Counted from the stretch's first letter, positions 38,456 through 46,931 are shown. The stretch is 64,000 bases of DNA from Arthrobacter sp. ok362 (GCF_900102785.1 NZ_FNGC01000017.1:1-64000); one strand, 5' to 3'. Program-made: numbers and translations. The notes: a model not told the origin generated them from the sequence alone.

Positions 38456-40126
38456 CTAAACGTGGAATCCGATTGAGGCATGGACTGATTGGACGGCGCT
38501 CGCTCCCTCTCCGACCGCTGCGGCGACGCGCTTCATGGAGCCCTTGCGGACGTCGCCCGCGGCGAACACCCCAGGGATGCTGGTTTCGAAGGGGAGTGGC
38601 CGTCGCCCGAGAGAGGACCAGCTTCCACCGAGTTCCGACGGGTCCAGGTCCGAGTCGGTAAGGATAAAACCTTCACTGTCGAGCGCGAGGCCGTTCAGCC
38701 ACGTGGTTGCCGGAACTGCGCCAATGAAGCAGAAGAGTCCTGCGCACTCGATAAGAGTGCGGATTCCCGATTCCCGTTCCGTTATCTCAACCGCAGCGAG
38801 ATGGGTTTGGCCCTGGAGGCCCGACACTTCAGTCGCGGTGTGGATGGCGACCAGCGGTTCTGCGGCCAGCCGGTCTACGAGGTAGCGGGACATGTCAGCT
38901 GCGAGATCAGCACCGCGGACGACGAGGTTGACGGCGTTTCCGCGCGACGCGAGATACAGCGCAGCCTGACCGGCCGAATTCGCGCCGCCGACAACTGTGA
39001 CCGGCTTACCGGCGCACCATTTGGCTTCGAGCTCAGTTGCAGCGTAGTAGATTCCGGCGCCTTGGAACTTCTCCCAGTGCGGCAGGGGAAGAGACCTGTA
39101 CCGGGCGCCCGTGCAGATGATCACGGCGCGGCTTTCGAGGCTGGTGCCGTCGGTCAGCGCGAGACGGATTACCCCGGTGTCGACGTCGAGTTCTGTGACC
39201 CCGCACGGTGCCGATAGCTGAGCGCCGAACTTGAGTGCCTGCACGATCGCTTTCCCTGTCAGGTCCGTCCCGCTTATGCCGGTGGGGAAACCGAGATAGT
39301 TCTCGATTCGCGAACTTGCCGCAGCTTGTCCGCCAGGACCGACCATGTCGAACAACACAGTTGCGAGCCCCTCAGAGGCGCCGTAGACCGCAGCGGCAAG
39401 TCCCGCCGGGCCCGCCCCAATCACTGCCAGATCCACCTTTTGGTTGGCCGCTCGACGGTATGAGAGTCCGAGTTCACGGGCCATGATCTCTGCAGTCGCG
39501 CGGCGCATCACCTTGCCGGGAGTAATGACGACCGGGAGGTCCCCGGTCTCGACCTGCACGGCCAGCATGAGCGCCTGCCCGGCAATGGAATCAGCCTCAA
39601 TATAGAGATGGGTAAGTCGTAATCGCGCAGCGAATGTCCGCAGTTCCAGTGAAGCTGCGGAGAGACGGCTCCCCACGATCTCGACGACTCGGGCAGCTGA
39701 GTTGTTGCGAAGGAGTTCTCTCCGAGCGAGAAAGGCGCGCAACAGAATGTCGGAAAGCTCGGCGTCCTCAGCCATCAGCCGGCGAAACTGCGCCGGTGGA
39801 ATCCTATGAATTCTTCCCGCTTGCACCACCAGCCCCGTCAGGTACACGGCTTGACCGGTGAGCAAGCTCAACTCACCGATGAAACGGCCCGGCCCATGCC
39901 TGACCACGACCTCCTCGGGTGCATCGTGGGTGGCGGCCCGGATCAGATCTACCGCTCCCCGCTCAATGACGATGAGATCGTATGTTTCGTCGCCTGCCCG
40001 GAACACGATGTCGCCGACGGCAACGTCTTGCACGACGGCGTAACTCCGGAGGCGTCTGATCTGCTCGGCGGAAAGGACCGGGAAGGCGACACCTGAGTTC
40101 GCGTCGAAGGGGTTTTCTTTGGGCAT
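38456..40126 (-). CDS. Cyclic-nucleotide-binding domain plus thioredoxin-reductase-like flavoprotein
   Basis: This is a 556-residue fusion. Residues ~15-135 are a CRP-type cNMP-binding beta-roll (GDIVFRAGDETYDLIVIERGAV, GPGRFIGELSLLTGQ). From ~235 is a thioredoxin-reductase-like module: AVIGAGPAGLAAAVYGASEGL (FAD), ENYLGFP, VTVVGGANSAGQAALYLA (NADPH), and GVFAAGDVRKGSMKRVAAAVGEGA. Where thioredoxin reductase has the CATC disulfide this protein has YAATELEAKW, so the dithiol is missing and electrons must go elsewhere. Cytoplasmic. It is immediately upstream of the UBP zinc-finger gene. Confidence 0.9.
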   Translation of the reverse strand: MPKENPFDANSGVAFPVLSAEQIRRLRSYAVVQDVAVGDIVFRAGDETYDLIVIERGAVDLIRAATHDAPEEVVVRHGPGRFIGELSLLTGQAVYLTGLVVQAGRIHRIPPAQFRRLMAEDAELSDILLRAFLARRELLRNNSAARVVEIVGSRLSAASLELRTFAARLRLTHLYIEADSIAGQALMLAVQVETGDLPVVITPGKVMRRATAEIMARELGLSYRRAANQKVDLAVIGAGPAGLAAAVYGASEGLATVLFDMVGPGGQAAASSRIENYLGFPTGISGTDLTGKAIVQALKFGAQLSAPCGVTELDVDTGVIRLALTDGTSLESRAVIICTGARYRSLPLPHWEKFQGAGIYYAATELEAKWCAGKPVTVVGGANSAGQAALYLASRGNAVNLVVRGADLAADMSRYLVDRLAAEPLVAIHTATEVSGLQGQTHLAAVEITERESGIRTLIECAGLFCFIGAVPATTWLNGLALDSEGFILTDSDLDPSELGGSWSSLGRRPLPFETSIPGVFAAGDVRKGSMKRVAAAVGEGASAVQSVHASIGFHV

Positions 40127-40593
40127 CGGAATCCATTCTCAGTGATGGGACTCGGCCGATTCCCGCGGACCGGAGAGCGACCGCTAACGCTGGTGGCGGA
40201 GGCTCGACGTCGAGAACGGTTAGCAGGTCGCCGAGCTTGATGCCGAGAGATGCTCCGACTTTCGTAATATCAGAGTTGTCAAAGCTTGCCAACGCCGGAC
40301 AGGCCGGTCGATCGAAAAGGCTGCTTTGCCGCTCTCGATCTCATAGATCTCCACGCGAAACGGCACATATTGCAACCGTCAAAGACATGGCGGAGGTTGG
40401 TGCCTCCGCCAGCCCGTCGACTATGAGAACCATCGCCGGCTACGCGGTCCAGGGGGGCATGACCTGACAGCCCAGCCTCAATTGCTTTTGTCTGGCTACT
40501 CCTCCAACACCCTGCATATGGACAAGGGACTCACCAAACGCGCGAGCCGGCGAAGCCCTGGGATGTCCAGAAGAGCCAATTTGGTTGGTGGAC

Positions 40594-40832
40594 ATGTTCG
40601 GATCCAGGCGCCGGTTCTCCTTCGTGACCACGATCAAGGAGCTCCGGGCCGTGCTTTCCGGCGCTCTGGGGCCCATCCTAGCCGCGACCGTCATCGTGGC
40701 GACAGGTCCAGGGTGGGTTCCGGTGGCTGGCATCCTGATGAGCTATGCCGCGCTGGGCTGGGCCGCCGGTTCTTCGCTTCGGAAATCTGGGCCGGGACCT
40801 CAACTCGGAGGCCGAGGCCTTCTGTACCGGGC
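40594..40832 (+). pseudogene. MFS (MHS-type) transporter C-terminal remnant
   Basis: The frame FGSRRRFSFVTTIKEL, LSGALGPILAATVIVATG, WVPVAGILMSYAALGW matches the last two membrane helices of metabolite:H+ symporters. After about 40775 the family-like tail (GRDLNSEAEAF) continues only in a different frame, so it is also frameshifted. The remainder of the interval 40127-40921 has no supported gene. Confidence 0.6.
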
Positions 40833-40921
40833 TACCGGTGCGGAGTCCGGACTACTCGACCCGTTCAGTCCTGCGGCTGCACGGCGCGATGATCCCCGCG
40901 AGGCTCCCGAAGCCTTATGGG

Positions 40922-41953
40922 CTAGCCCGCTGACACATCGATCAGCACCTTGCCGACGATGCTCTCTTCCACCGCCGCGTGGGCCGCAGCCGTGTCAGCC
41001 AGGTCAAAGCGATGCAGCGGCAGGCCTGCGGCCTCTCCCACCGGAAGGGCGCCGTCGGCTATGGCCGCATTGATGTCCTCGGCGGCGGCTTGCACCGCCG
41101 CCATGCCAACGGTGTAGAGCAGCACGAACTGGTAGCGGACGTTGAGGTTGAAATGCCTGCGCACGTCCAGGCTCACCTGATCGCCGCCGTTGTTGGCGTA
41201 GACCGCGACGGAGCCGCGGTTGCGGATCACTGCCAGGTCGAGTTCCGCGTTCTGCGCTGGTGCCACCTCCACGATCTGGTCGACGCCGTTGGGAGCGATC
41301 CGGCGGATCTCCGCGACCGCGTGGGTTTCCCGGTAATTGATGACGTGATCGGCGCCGGCGGCCGTGACCAGCGCAGCCTTCGCCGGTCCGCTCACGGTCG
41401 TGATCACAACGGCGCCGGCCCACTTTGCGAGCTGGATCGCCGCATGGCCCACGGCGCCGGCCCCTCCAGCGACGAGAACTACTTTGCCGTCCAAGGTTCC
41501 CGGGTGCAGCCGCCGCGGGCCGTCCTCGGCGATGGTCAGGGCCCTGTGAGCGGTGATCGCGGGAACGCCCAGGCTTGCGCCGAGGTCGAACGCGGCGTTC
41601 TCCGGCAGCGGAAAGACCCGCTCGGCCGGCAAGACGGCGAACTCCTGCGCTGTCCCGCCGTCGGCGCGCTGGTAGGCGGCCAAGGCCAGCCAGACCCTGT
41701 CACCGACGTGGAGATGCTCGACACCGGGTCCGACGGCGTCCACGACTCCGGCACCGTCTTGGTTCGGCACGACCTCCACGAAGGGCAAGGGCTCGCCCGG
41801 CTTGGCGCCGCGGCGCGACTTCCAGTCGGTGGGGTTCACCGCGGAAACGATGATCCGCACGCGCGCCTCCCCGCGCCCCGGGTCGCGGAGCTCGCGGTCG
41901 ACGAGCTCGAGAACAGACGGATCGCCGGTGGCACGGTACACGATTGCTTTCAT
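40922..41953 (-). CDS. Zinc-type/quinone oxidoreductase (MDR family, NADPH:quinone reductase-like)
   Basis: This is a 343-residue MDR protein starting MKAIVYRATGDPSVLELVDREL. The catalytic domain has VNPTDWKSRRG and NQDGAGVVDAVG; the cofactor domain has VLVAGGAGAVGHAAIQLAKWAGA, a Rossmann loop favouring NADPH. Zn-binding cysteines are absent, as in quinone oxidoreductases. The ATG at 41951-41953 fits the family start. It is monocistronic, next to the B copy of the dispersed repeat. Confidence 0.9.
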   Translation of the reverse strand: MKAIVYRATGDPSVLELVDRELRDPGRGEARVRIIVSAVNPTDWKSRRGAKPGEPLPFVEVVPNQDGAGVVDAVGPGVEHLHVGDRVWLALAAYQRADGGTAQEFAVLPAERVFPLPENAAFDLGASLGVPAITAHRALTIAEDGPRRLHPGTLDGKVVLVAGGAGAVGHAAIQLAKWAGAVVITTVSGPAKAALVTAAGADHVINYRETHAVAEIRRIAPNGVDQIVEVAPAQNAELDLAVIRNRGSVAVYANNGGDQVSLDVRRHFNLNVRYQFVLLYTVGMAAVQAAAEDINAAIADGALPVGEAAGLPLHRFDLADTAAAHAAVEESIVGKVLIDVSAG

Positions 41954-42260
41954 ACTCAGACCTAACGCCGGCCCGGACCGAAAATTCCCGCCGGGTGCCG
42001 GACCAGATGCGGGCAACGGTCCTTCCAGGTCATGTCGTCAGCAGGACCGCGCAGCATGAATAGGGTACAAGACCACCACGGCCGCCAGCACAAGCTAGAA
42101 AGGAGGCCAATGAACGAACATCCCAGCAGGCGGAGGGCCCATTAGCCAGGGCACCTGACCCCGCCTCCCACTCAACTTCACAGGCCATCGCGGCGCCCAG
42201 GCACCAGCCACGGAGCGAAGTCAGAGGGACCCACCCGGGGTCAATGTACACACGTTCAAG

Positions 42261-42283
42261 CAAAACCCCCTCTGACGAGGGGG
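42261..42283 (-). terminator. Intrinsic terminator after repeat copy B
   Basis: On the minus strand CCCCCTC-GTCA-GAGGGGG (42283 down to 42266) is a perfect 7-bp stem followed by TTTTG. It begins 5 bp after repeat copy B ends in the same direction and no protein gene precedes it, so it would terminate a short RNA made across copy B. Confidence 0.6.
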
Positions 42284-42287
42284 GATG

Positions 42288-42421
42288 CTGTGCCGAGGTG
42301 GGACTCGAACCGGGCTCCAGCCCTCGCGAATCCGCCGCTCCCCCGAAAACATACCGAATCCGGCCCGATCCGGCCCACCTACGACCCGGTCCAAAGCCGG
42401 AAGTGTGGACAATGTACACAC
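42288..42421 (-). repeat. Dispersed non-coding repeat, copy B; small-RNA candidate
   Basis: This 134-bp segment aligns with 22708-22845 (copy A) in the same direction. On the minus strand it starts at a GTGTGTAC-ATT-GTCCACAC palindrome (one mismatch), passes GGGGGAGCGGCGG and ends GGTTCGAGTCCCACCTCGGC, then an intrinsic terminator. CAATGTACACACG occurs as a direct repeat at 42242-42254 and 42410-42422, flanking it. A full tRNA fold is not possible. A small RNA gene or a mobile-element scar are both plausible. Confidence 0.6.
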
Positions 42422-42470
42422 GCCAAATTGGCCAGCTCAAGGCATTTCAGCCACCAGCTGCACCCACGTT

Positions 42471-42532
42471 GTGAACTGCTCCCCCGAAAGTCAGAACTGA
42501 ATTCTCAGTCCAACTTTCGGGGAGCAGTTCAC
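42471..42532. repeat. Long inverted repeat, possible fused IS ends or MITE
   Basis: GTGAACTGCTCCCC plus CGAAAGT (42471-42491) pairs with ACTTTCGGGGAGCAGTTCAC (42513-42532) over 20 bp with one bulged C, around a 21-base loop with its own ACTGA/TCAGT stem. TGAACTGC-type ends with a CGAAAGTTGGAC continuation are reminiscent of IS3-family termini. It could equally be a terminator for either direction. Confidence 0.5.
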
Positions 42533-42623
42533 TTCGGGTGTTGCCCGGCCCTTGGACCCTAGCGACCCCGCCCGGGCCGGGCTAGCATCCGGTTGTTACT
42601 CCCTTTCGAATCAGGAGAATCTC

Positions 42624-43322
42624 ATGTCCGAAGAATCAATAAAGAACGTCGTGCTTGTGCACGGCGGCTTCGTCGACGGATCAGGCTGGCAGGGCGTGTA
42701 CGACCTGCTGAACGCGGAGGGCTTCAGCGTCAAGGTCGTTCAGAACCCGACCGTCTCCCTTGCAGACGACGTCGCCGCCACGAGAATGTCGATCGCCGGC
42801 TGCGAGGGCTCCGTCGTGCTTGTCGGCCACTCCTATGGCGGCGTCGTCGTCACGGAAGCCGGCACTGACGAGAAAGTCGCTGCCCTCGTCTATATCGCCG
42901 GGTTCGTACCCGATACGGGTGAATCCGTGAATACCCTCATCGCCGATCCGCCGCCGGGCGCGCCGGTCCCGCCGATCCTTCCGCCCCAGGACGGCTTCCT
43001 CTTCCTGGACCGCGAAAAGTTCGCCGCCTCATTCGCAGCGGACGTGCCGCCGGGGCAGGCGGCCTTCATGGCCGACTCGCAGGTCCCCTGGGGCGTCGAC
43101 GCCCTCCAGGGCGCAGTCACCAAGCCGGCCTGGCGGGACTTGCCCAGCTGGTACCTGCTCACCACAGAGGACCGGATGATCCCCCCTGCAGCGCAGCAGG
43201 CAATGTCGACACGAGCGGGCTCGTCAGTCACCGAGGTTGCCGCAAGCCACTCCGTGTACGTCTCCCAGCCGCAAGCCGTGGCCTCACTGATCAAGGAAGC
43301 AGCGGCGGGAACGCGCGGCTAG
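42624..43322 (+). CDS. Alpha/beta hydrolase (esterase-like)
   Basis: This is a 232-residue hydrolase. VVLVHGGFVDGSGWQ gives the oxyanion HGG motif, VVLVGHSYGG the Ser nucleophile elbow near residue 74, LLTTEDRMIPP the acid, and EVAASHSVYVSQP the His. It resembles the salicylate-esterase/methylesterase-like small alpha/beta-hydrolases common in soil actinobacteria. CAGGAGAATCTC precedes the ATG at 42624. No partner gene is adjacent; downstream is a broken MFS gene. Confidence 0.9.
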   Translation: MSEESIKNVVLVHGGFVDGSGWQGVYDLLNAEGFSVKVVQNPTVSLADDVAATRMSIAGCEGSVVLVGHSYGGVVVTEAGTDEKVAALVYIAGFVPDTGESVNTLIADPPPGAPVPPILPPQDGFLFLDREKFAASFAADVPPGQAAFMADSQVPWGVDALQGAVTKPAWRDLPSWYLLTTEDRMIPPAAQQAMSTRAGSSVTEVAASHSVYVSQPQAVASLIKEAAAGTRG

Positions 43323-43417
43323 TACTCCCCGAGTACCGCCTTCCTCGCCCGTGCCTACCATCAGGTGGTTGCGAGCGTTTGGTCCACTCGCCGTGCCTCC
43401 ACAGACTGCCCACGTGC

Positions 43418-43825
43418 CTCTTGAGCGGCCGCATCTGGCTTCTGGTGCTGGCCACGGCAGCCTTCACGGGCGGGGTGATGGCGGCGTTCAGCTACATCTC
43501 GCCCCTGCTCACCGAGCGCACCGGCCTGCCCTCATGGGCGGTCCCGGTCGTACTGGTCGGCTTCGGTATCGGATCGTTGATCGGCACGAACCTCGGTGGA
43601 CGCCTCGGCGACCGCCACCCGGTGCGCACCTTCATCGGAGCCGCGCTAGTCGGAACGATCGTTCTCGCCCTGCTCATCCCCCTGTCCGGAAACGCCGCTG
43701 CCACCGTCGTTCTCGTCGTGGTTCTCGGAGTCGCCGGCATGGGCGTCCCACCCGTGGCAACGTCACTGGCGATGCGATTCGCGAGCAATGCCCCCACCCT
43801 GGCCGCCGCCTCGTCCCTCAGTCGA
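43418..43825 (+). pseudogene. MFS drug-efflux transporter, internal fragment
   Basis: About 135 residues survive: LLVLATAAFTGGVMAAFSYISPLLTERTGLP, then helices through GTNLGGRLGDRHPVRTF and MGVPPVATSLAMRFASNAPTLAAA. This is the second half of a chloramphenicol-efflux-like (DHA1) transporter. Similarity stops abruptly at about 43825 where the last helices should be, and the N-terminal six helices are missing. It adjoins the convergent MerR gene and may be a relic of an older version of the MerR-MFS pair. Confidence 0.75.
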
Positions 43826-43850
43826 GCGGAACCCCGAGGCCCGACTGTGC

Positions 43851-44240
43851 TTAAGCAGCGCTGGCACCGGTTGACGTCGTGATCGTGGTGCTGACGACGT
43901 CGATGTAGCTGTTGATGGCGTCGCGGTTGCGGGTGAGGCAGTCGATGCGTTGATTCATCCGGTCGCGCTGCTCTTCCAGGACGGCCAGCAGTTCCGGGGT
44001 GGCGTCGCCGGGGTGGATCGTGGGCGTCTTGTCCACGCAGGGCAGGATCTGCTTGATGATCTTGGTCGGAAGCCCGCTGTTGATCAATCCCCGGATCTGA
44101 TTCACACGGTTGATCAGGTACTCGTCGTATTCGCGGTAACCGTTGGGCAGACGGCGGGGAATGATCAGTTCCTGTTCTTCGTAGTAGCGCAATGACCGCG
44201 CGGGCGTGTCTGTCAGCTTCGCGAGCTCTCCGATACGCAC
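43851..44240 (-). CDS. MerR-family transcriptional regulator
   Basis: This is a 129-residue regulator with GTG start (44238-44240) and AAAGG upstream. MRIGELAKLTDTPARSLRYYEEQELIIPRR is the MerR HTH; NGYREYDEYLINRVNQI follows. The coiled coil EEQRDRMNQRIDCLTRNRDAINSYI leads into a Thr/Ser-rich tail. One Cys in the linker (LPCVDKTP) and one in the coil do not form an obvious metal site, so it is more likely a drug sensor. Divergent from the MFS gene 75 bp away, with a MerR-type spacer palindrome. Confidence 0.9.
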   Translation of the reverse strand: MRIGELAKLTDTPARSLRYYEEQELIIPRRLPNGYREYDEYLINRVNQIRGLINSGLPTKIIKQILPCVDKTPTIHPGDATPELLAVLEEQRDRMNQRIDCLTRNRDAINSYIDVVSTTITTSTGASAA

Positions 44241-44276
44241 GGGTCACGCCTTTCTTCACGGGATCTGAACTTGGAT

Positions 44277-44298
44277 TTGACCTTCACACTAGTGTCAA
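44277..44298 (+). promoter_or_regulatory. MerR-type operator/promoter for the MFS gene
   Basis: TTGACC (44277-44282) is followed directly by TTCACACTAGTGTCAA (44283-44298), a 16-bp palindrome with one mismatched pair. Nineteen bases from the -35 box lies the weak -10 TTCACA (44302). A dyad in an elongated spacer is the MerR signature, implying ligand-activated expression of the transporter. Confidence 0.6.
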
Positions 44299-44315
44299 CC
44301 ATTCACAGTAAGGTT

Positions 44316-45506
44316 ATGACACAAACACAACACTACGCTCCGGGCAGAGCTAAACGCTCCGGCAGCCTTCCCCTGGCTGGCCTCCTCGCCCTCGCAGCCG
44401 CCGGCTTCATCACCATCATGCTCGAGACGCTGCCTGCCGGGATCCTTCCGGCCATGAGTGGTGACCTGCTGGTGTCGGAATCGGCCACCGGCCAGACCGT
44501 AACCGTCTTTGCCATCGGATCGATTGCAGGAGCCATACCCCTGATCAGCGCAACTATGGGGTGGCAACGCCGGAAACTGCTGCTCCTGGCCATCACCGGG
44601 TACGCGGTGACCAGCATCGTCACCGCAAGCTCAGACAACTTCACGCTGACGCTCGTCATACGATTCATCGCCGGCGTATTCGCCGGCGTCTTGTGGGGCA
44701 TCCTGGCCTCATACGCCCGCCGCATGGTCACGCCCCAGCATCACGGCAAGGCCATCACCATCGCCCTGGCCGGCACCCCGGTCGCACTCGCCATCGGCAC
44801 ACCTGCCGGAACGCTTCTCGCTGGTCTGATCGGTTGGCGGTTCACGTTCGGCGTCATGGCACTTGCCGCGGTCCTTTTGATTGTCTGGATACTGGTGGCC
44901 GTGCCGGACTTCGCCGGACAGGCCAAAGGCGAACGCACTTCCGTCGGCAGGGTCTTCTCAGTGCCCGGTGTTCTGCCCGTCGTGCTCGTCACGCTCCTGT
45001 ACGTGATGGCACACAACGTCCTCTACACCTACATTGCGTCCTTCCTGGCACCCGTGGGCCTTGCCAACAGCGTCAGCGCCGTGCTGCTCGCCTTCGGCGT
45101 CGCCTCCCTCATCAGCATCTGGATCACCGGCATCCTCATCGACCGGCACCTGCGCCTCCTCATGATCGCCAGCGCCGCGCTCTTCGCACTGGCAGTACTC
45201 GCCCTGGGACTCCTGGCAGCCCTGCCCGTCGCAGTCTTCATCAGCGCCTGGCTGTGGGGCCTCGCCTTCGGCGGAGCAGCCAGCGTGCTCCAGACCGCCG
45301 CCGCGGACGCTGCCGGACCCGCCGTCGACCTCGTTCAGTCCGTCATGGTCACCGGCTGGAACATCGGCATCGCCGGCGGCGGAATCATCGGTGGGCTCCT
45401 GCTCACCGGCCTCGGGGCCTCTTCGCTGGCCTGGGCAACTGTCGCACTCCTCATAGCAGCACTCATCCTCGTCGTCACCGCGCGCAAGCACGCCTTCCCC
45501 GCCTAA
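44316..45506 (+). CDS. MFS transporter (DHA1, drug-efflux-like)
   Basis: This is a 396-residue protein with 12 predicted helices. LAAAGFITIMLETLPAGILPAMSGDLLVSESATGQ opens helix 1 and loop 1; GWQRRKLLLLAITGYAV carries the cytoplasmic 2-3 loop, and WGILASYARRMVTPQHHGKAITIALAGTPVALAIGTPAGTLL is motif C of the H+ antiporter group. It is divergent from MerR with an operator-like palindrome and probably exports a toxic compound sensed by that MerR. The ATG at 44316 has AAGG upstream. Confidence 0.92.
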   Translation: MTQTQHYAPGRAKRSGSLPLAGLLALAAAGFITIMLETLPAGILPAMSGDLLVSESATGQTVTVFAIGSIAGAIPLISATMGWQRRKLLLLAITGYAVTSIVTASSDNFTLTLVIRFIAGVFAGVLWGILASYARRMVTPQHHGKAITIALAGTPVALAIGTPAGTLLAGLIGWRFTFGVMALAAVLLIVWILVAVPDFAGQAKGERTSVGRVFSVPGVLPVVLVTLLYVMAHNVLYTYIASFLAPVGLANSVSAVLLAFGVASLISIWITGILIDRHLRLLMIASAALFALAVLALGLLAALPVAVFISAWLWGLAFGGAASVLQTAAADAAGPAVDLVQSVMVTGWNIGIAGGGIIGGLLLTGLGASSLAWATVALLIAALILVVTARKHAFPA

Positions 45507-45709
45507 GCGCAGTTGTCCGCCAGCAAGACCCGGAACAGCGCCCCAGGGTCGCCCGGGCGTAGGTAAAACGACCGTCTTACTCCAGGATCGCGCAGTCGGC
45601 GACATGCACTTCTGGTGGCCATCAGCCAGAACAGCGGACTGAAAGGGAAGGAACTGCCGGGGTCGGCCCAGTGTCACAGCTTCTGCTGTGCGCCACTTCG
45701 CACCTTCTT

Positions 45710-45748
45710 ACAAACGAAGGATCCCGAGGGCTCTTTGAATCGAGAACC
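45710..45748 (+). repeat. 39-bp dispersed repeat, copy 1
   Basis: ACAAACGAAGGAT, 14 variable bases and GAATCGAGAACC. The same bipartite 39-bp unit occurs at 48130-48168, and a diverged inverted copy near 49265-49304. Read as codons, all three encode a LTNEGF...E(S/F)R pattern, so they may be scars of one repeated coding end. Confidence 0.5.
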
Positions 45749-45771
45749 GGCGCGTGCGACAGCCCGTCTGG

Positions 45772-46931
45772 TTACTCTTCGAACTGGCGGCTGATGAATC
45801 CTGACATGCCAGGCACTGTAAATCGGACGGCGCCATGATCCGGGGCGTAGATGAGGCCTTTAGAGATGAGGCTGGATCGGGCGACCGTCAGCTGACTCGC
45901 TGCCCGGTTCAGCCGCGAGGCCACCCGGGCAGTGGATGACGCTTCGTCGTGGCCGTCGGCCATCGCGCGGAGATACTGGCGTTCCGCGGGTGTCGCCCGC
46001 TGCCAACGGGCCCTGAAGAAGCCTGCGTCGAGTTGTTCCGTGCCTATTTCGATGGCCAGTCGGGCGTCGTCTAGGTTGACTGTTTTGCTGGAGGCTACGT
46101 CCCAAACGGCCTTGCCGTAGGCCTGTAGGAAGAAGGGACACCCATCTGCTGCCGTCACGAGCGCCCGAAGGGCATCTGTGTCCACGTGCGCGCCCCGCTG
46201 GTTCATCGGGAGGCTGATGGCGTCAGCTGCCGACCCGTGGTCCAGGGCACCGATGGTGCGGTAGTCAAAGAGGCGTTCTGAGTATGACCTCGTGGCGCTC
46301 AGCTTTCCCGGGAGGTTGGGCAAGCCCGCCCCGATGATGAAGAACGGCCAGCCTTTCTGGCCGGCCATGTGCTGGACCGAAATCCGTGCATCCAGCAACT
46401 CGTCGTCCAGGTCCTGCATTTCGTCGATGAAGATCCCGAAACCACTGCGGGATTTGGCCATGGCCGTTGCTATGTCTTCAACGAGCTCTTCGAGGTCGAT
46501 ATCGAGGTTCCCGGAGTCCGCCCGGCCCTCCGTGGTACCGAGTGTGGCTGACACTCGGTACCACGGAGGGTCACATTGAAGGAACCGATACTGCCCAGAA
46601 CACCCTTGACGTAATCCCAGCCGGACCTGGTCCGCAACCTCCGTGCGCCCGCTTCGATCGCCCGGGCCAGTTTTTGCCGTGTTGCCTTCCGGCCGTCCGG
46701 AGAGGGCTGGGCTTCTATCTGCACAACGAACCAGTCATGCCGCTCAGCCTGGGCAGCGAAGTTATTCAGCAGAACGGTCTTTCCCACGCCTCGGAGCCCG
46801 GACAGGAGCATTCCCCGTTCGGCGGCCTGGCGTTTGCTCCTGACAATCAGGCGGTCAAACGCTTCTATCTCTGCTTCGCGTCCCTCCAGCGCGGGAGGCT
46901 TGAGTCCTGATCCGGGGGCGAAGGGGTTCAT
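45772..46931 (-). pseudogene. P-loop ATPase (AAA/STAND-like) gene, frameshifted
   Basis: The first half (46931 to about 46545) starts MNPFAPGSGLKPPALEGREAEIEAF and has Walker A GLRGVGKTVLL near residue 48. The second half (to 45772) has Walker B FGIFIDEMQDLDDEL, FFIIGAGLPNLP and a C-terminal winged-helix-like segment (QLTVARSSLISKGLIY). They are in different frames, joined at a perfect 20-bp inverted repeat (46526-46570). Removing 26 bp there restores LRGTEGRADSG. The ATPase resembles the ORC1/MalT-type N-ATPase group; natural function unknown. A sequencing artefact is possible. Confidence 0.8.
46526..46570. repeat. Perfect 20-bp inverted repeat disrupting the ATPase gene
   Basis: CCCTCCGTGGTACCGAGTGT (46526-46545) and ACACTCGGTACCACGGAGGG (46551-46570) are exact inverse complements around GGCTG. 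One arm is the native coding sequence; the other looks like an inverted copy of it. This is the expected product of a template-switch event on a replication hairpin, and it shifts the ATPase frame. Confidence 0.85.

Noticed and set aside
46470..46554. Two overlapping independent ATPase genes
   Set aside because: The halves together make one ATPase and join at an inverted repeat; a single frameshifted gene is simpler.
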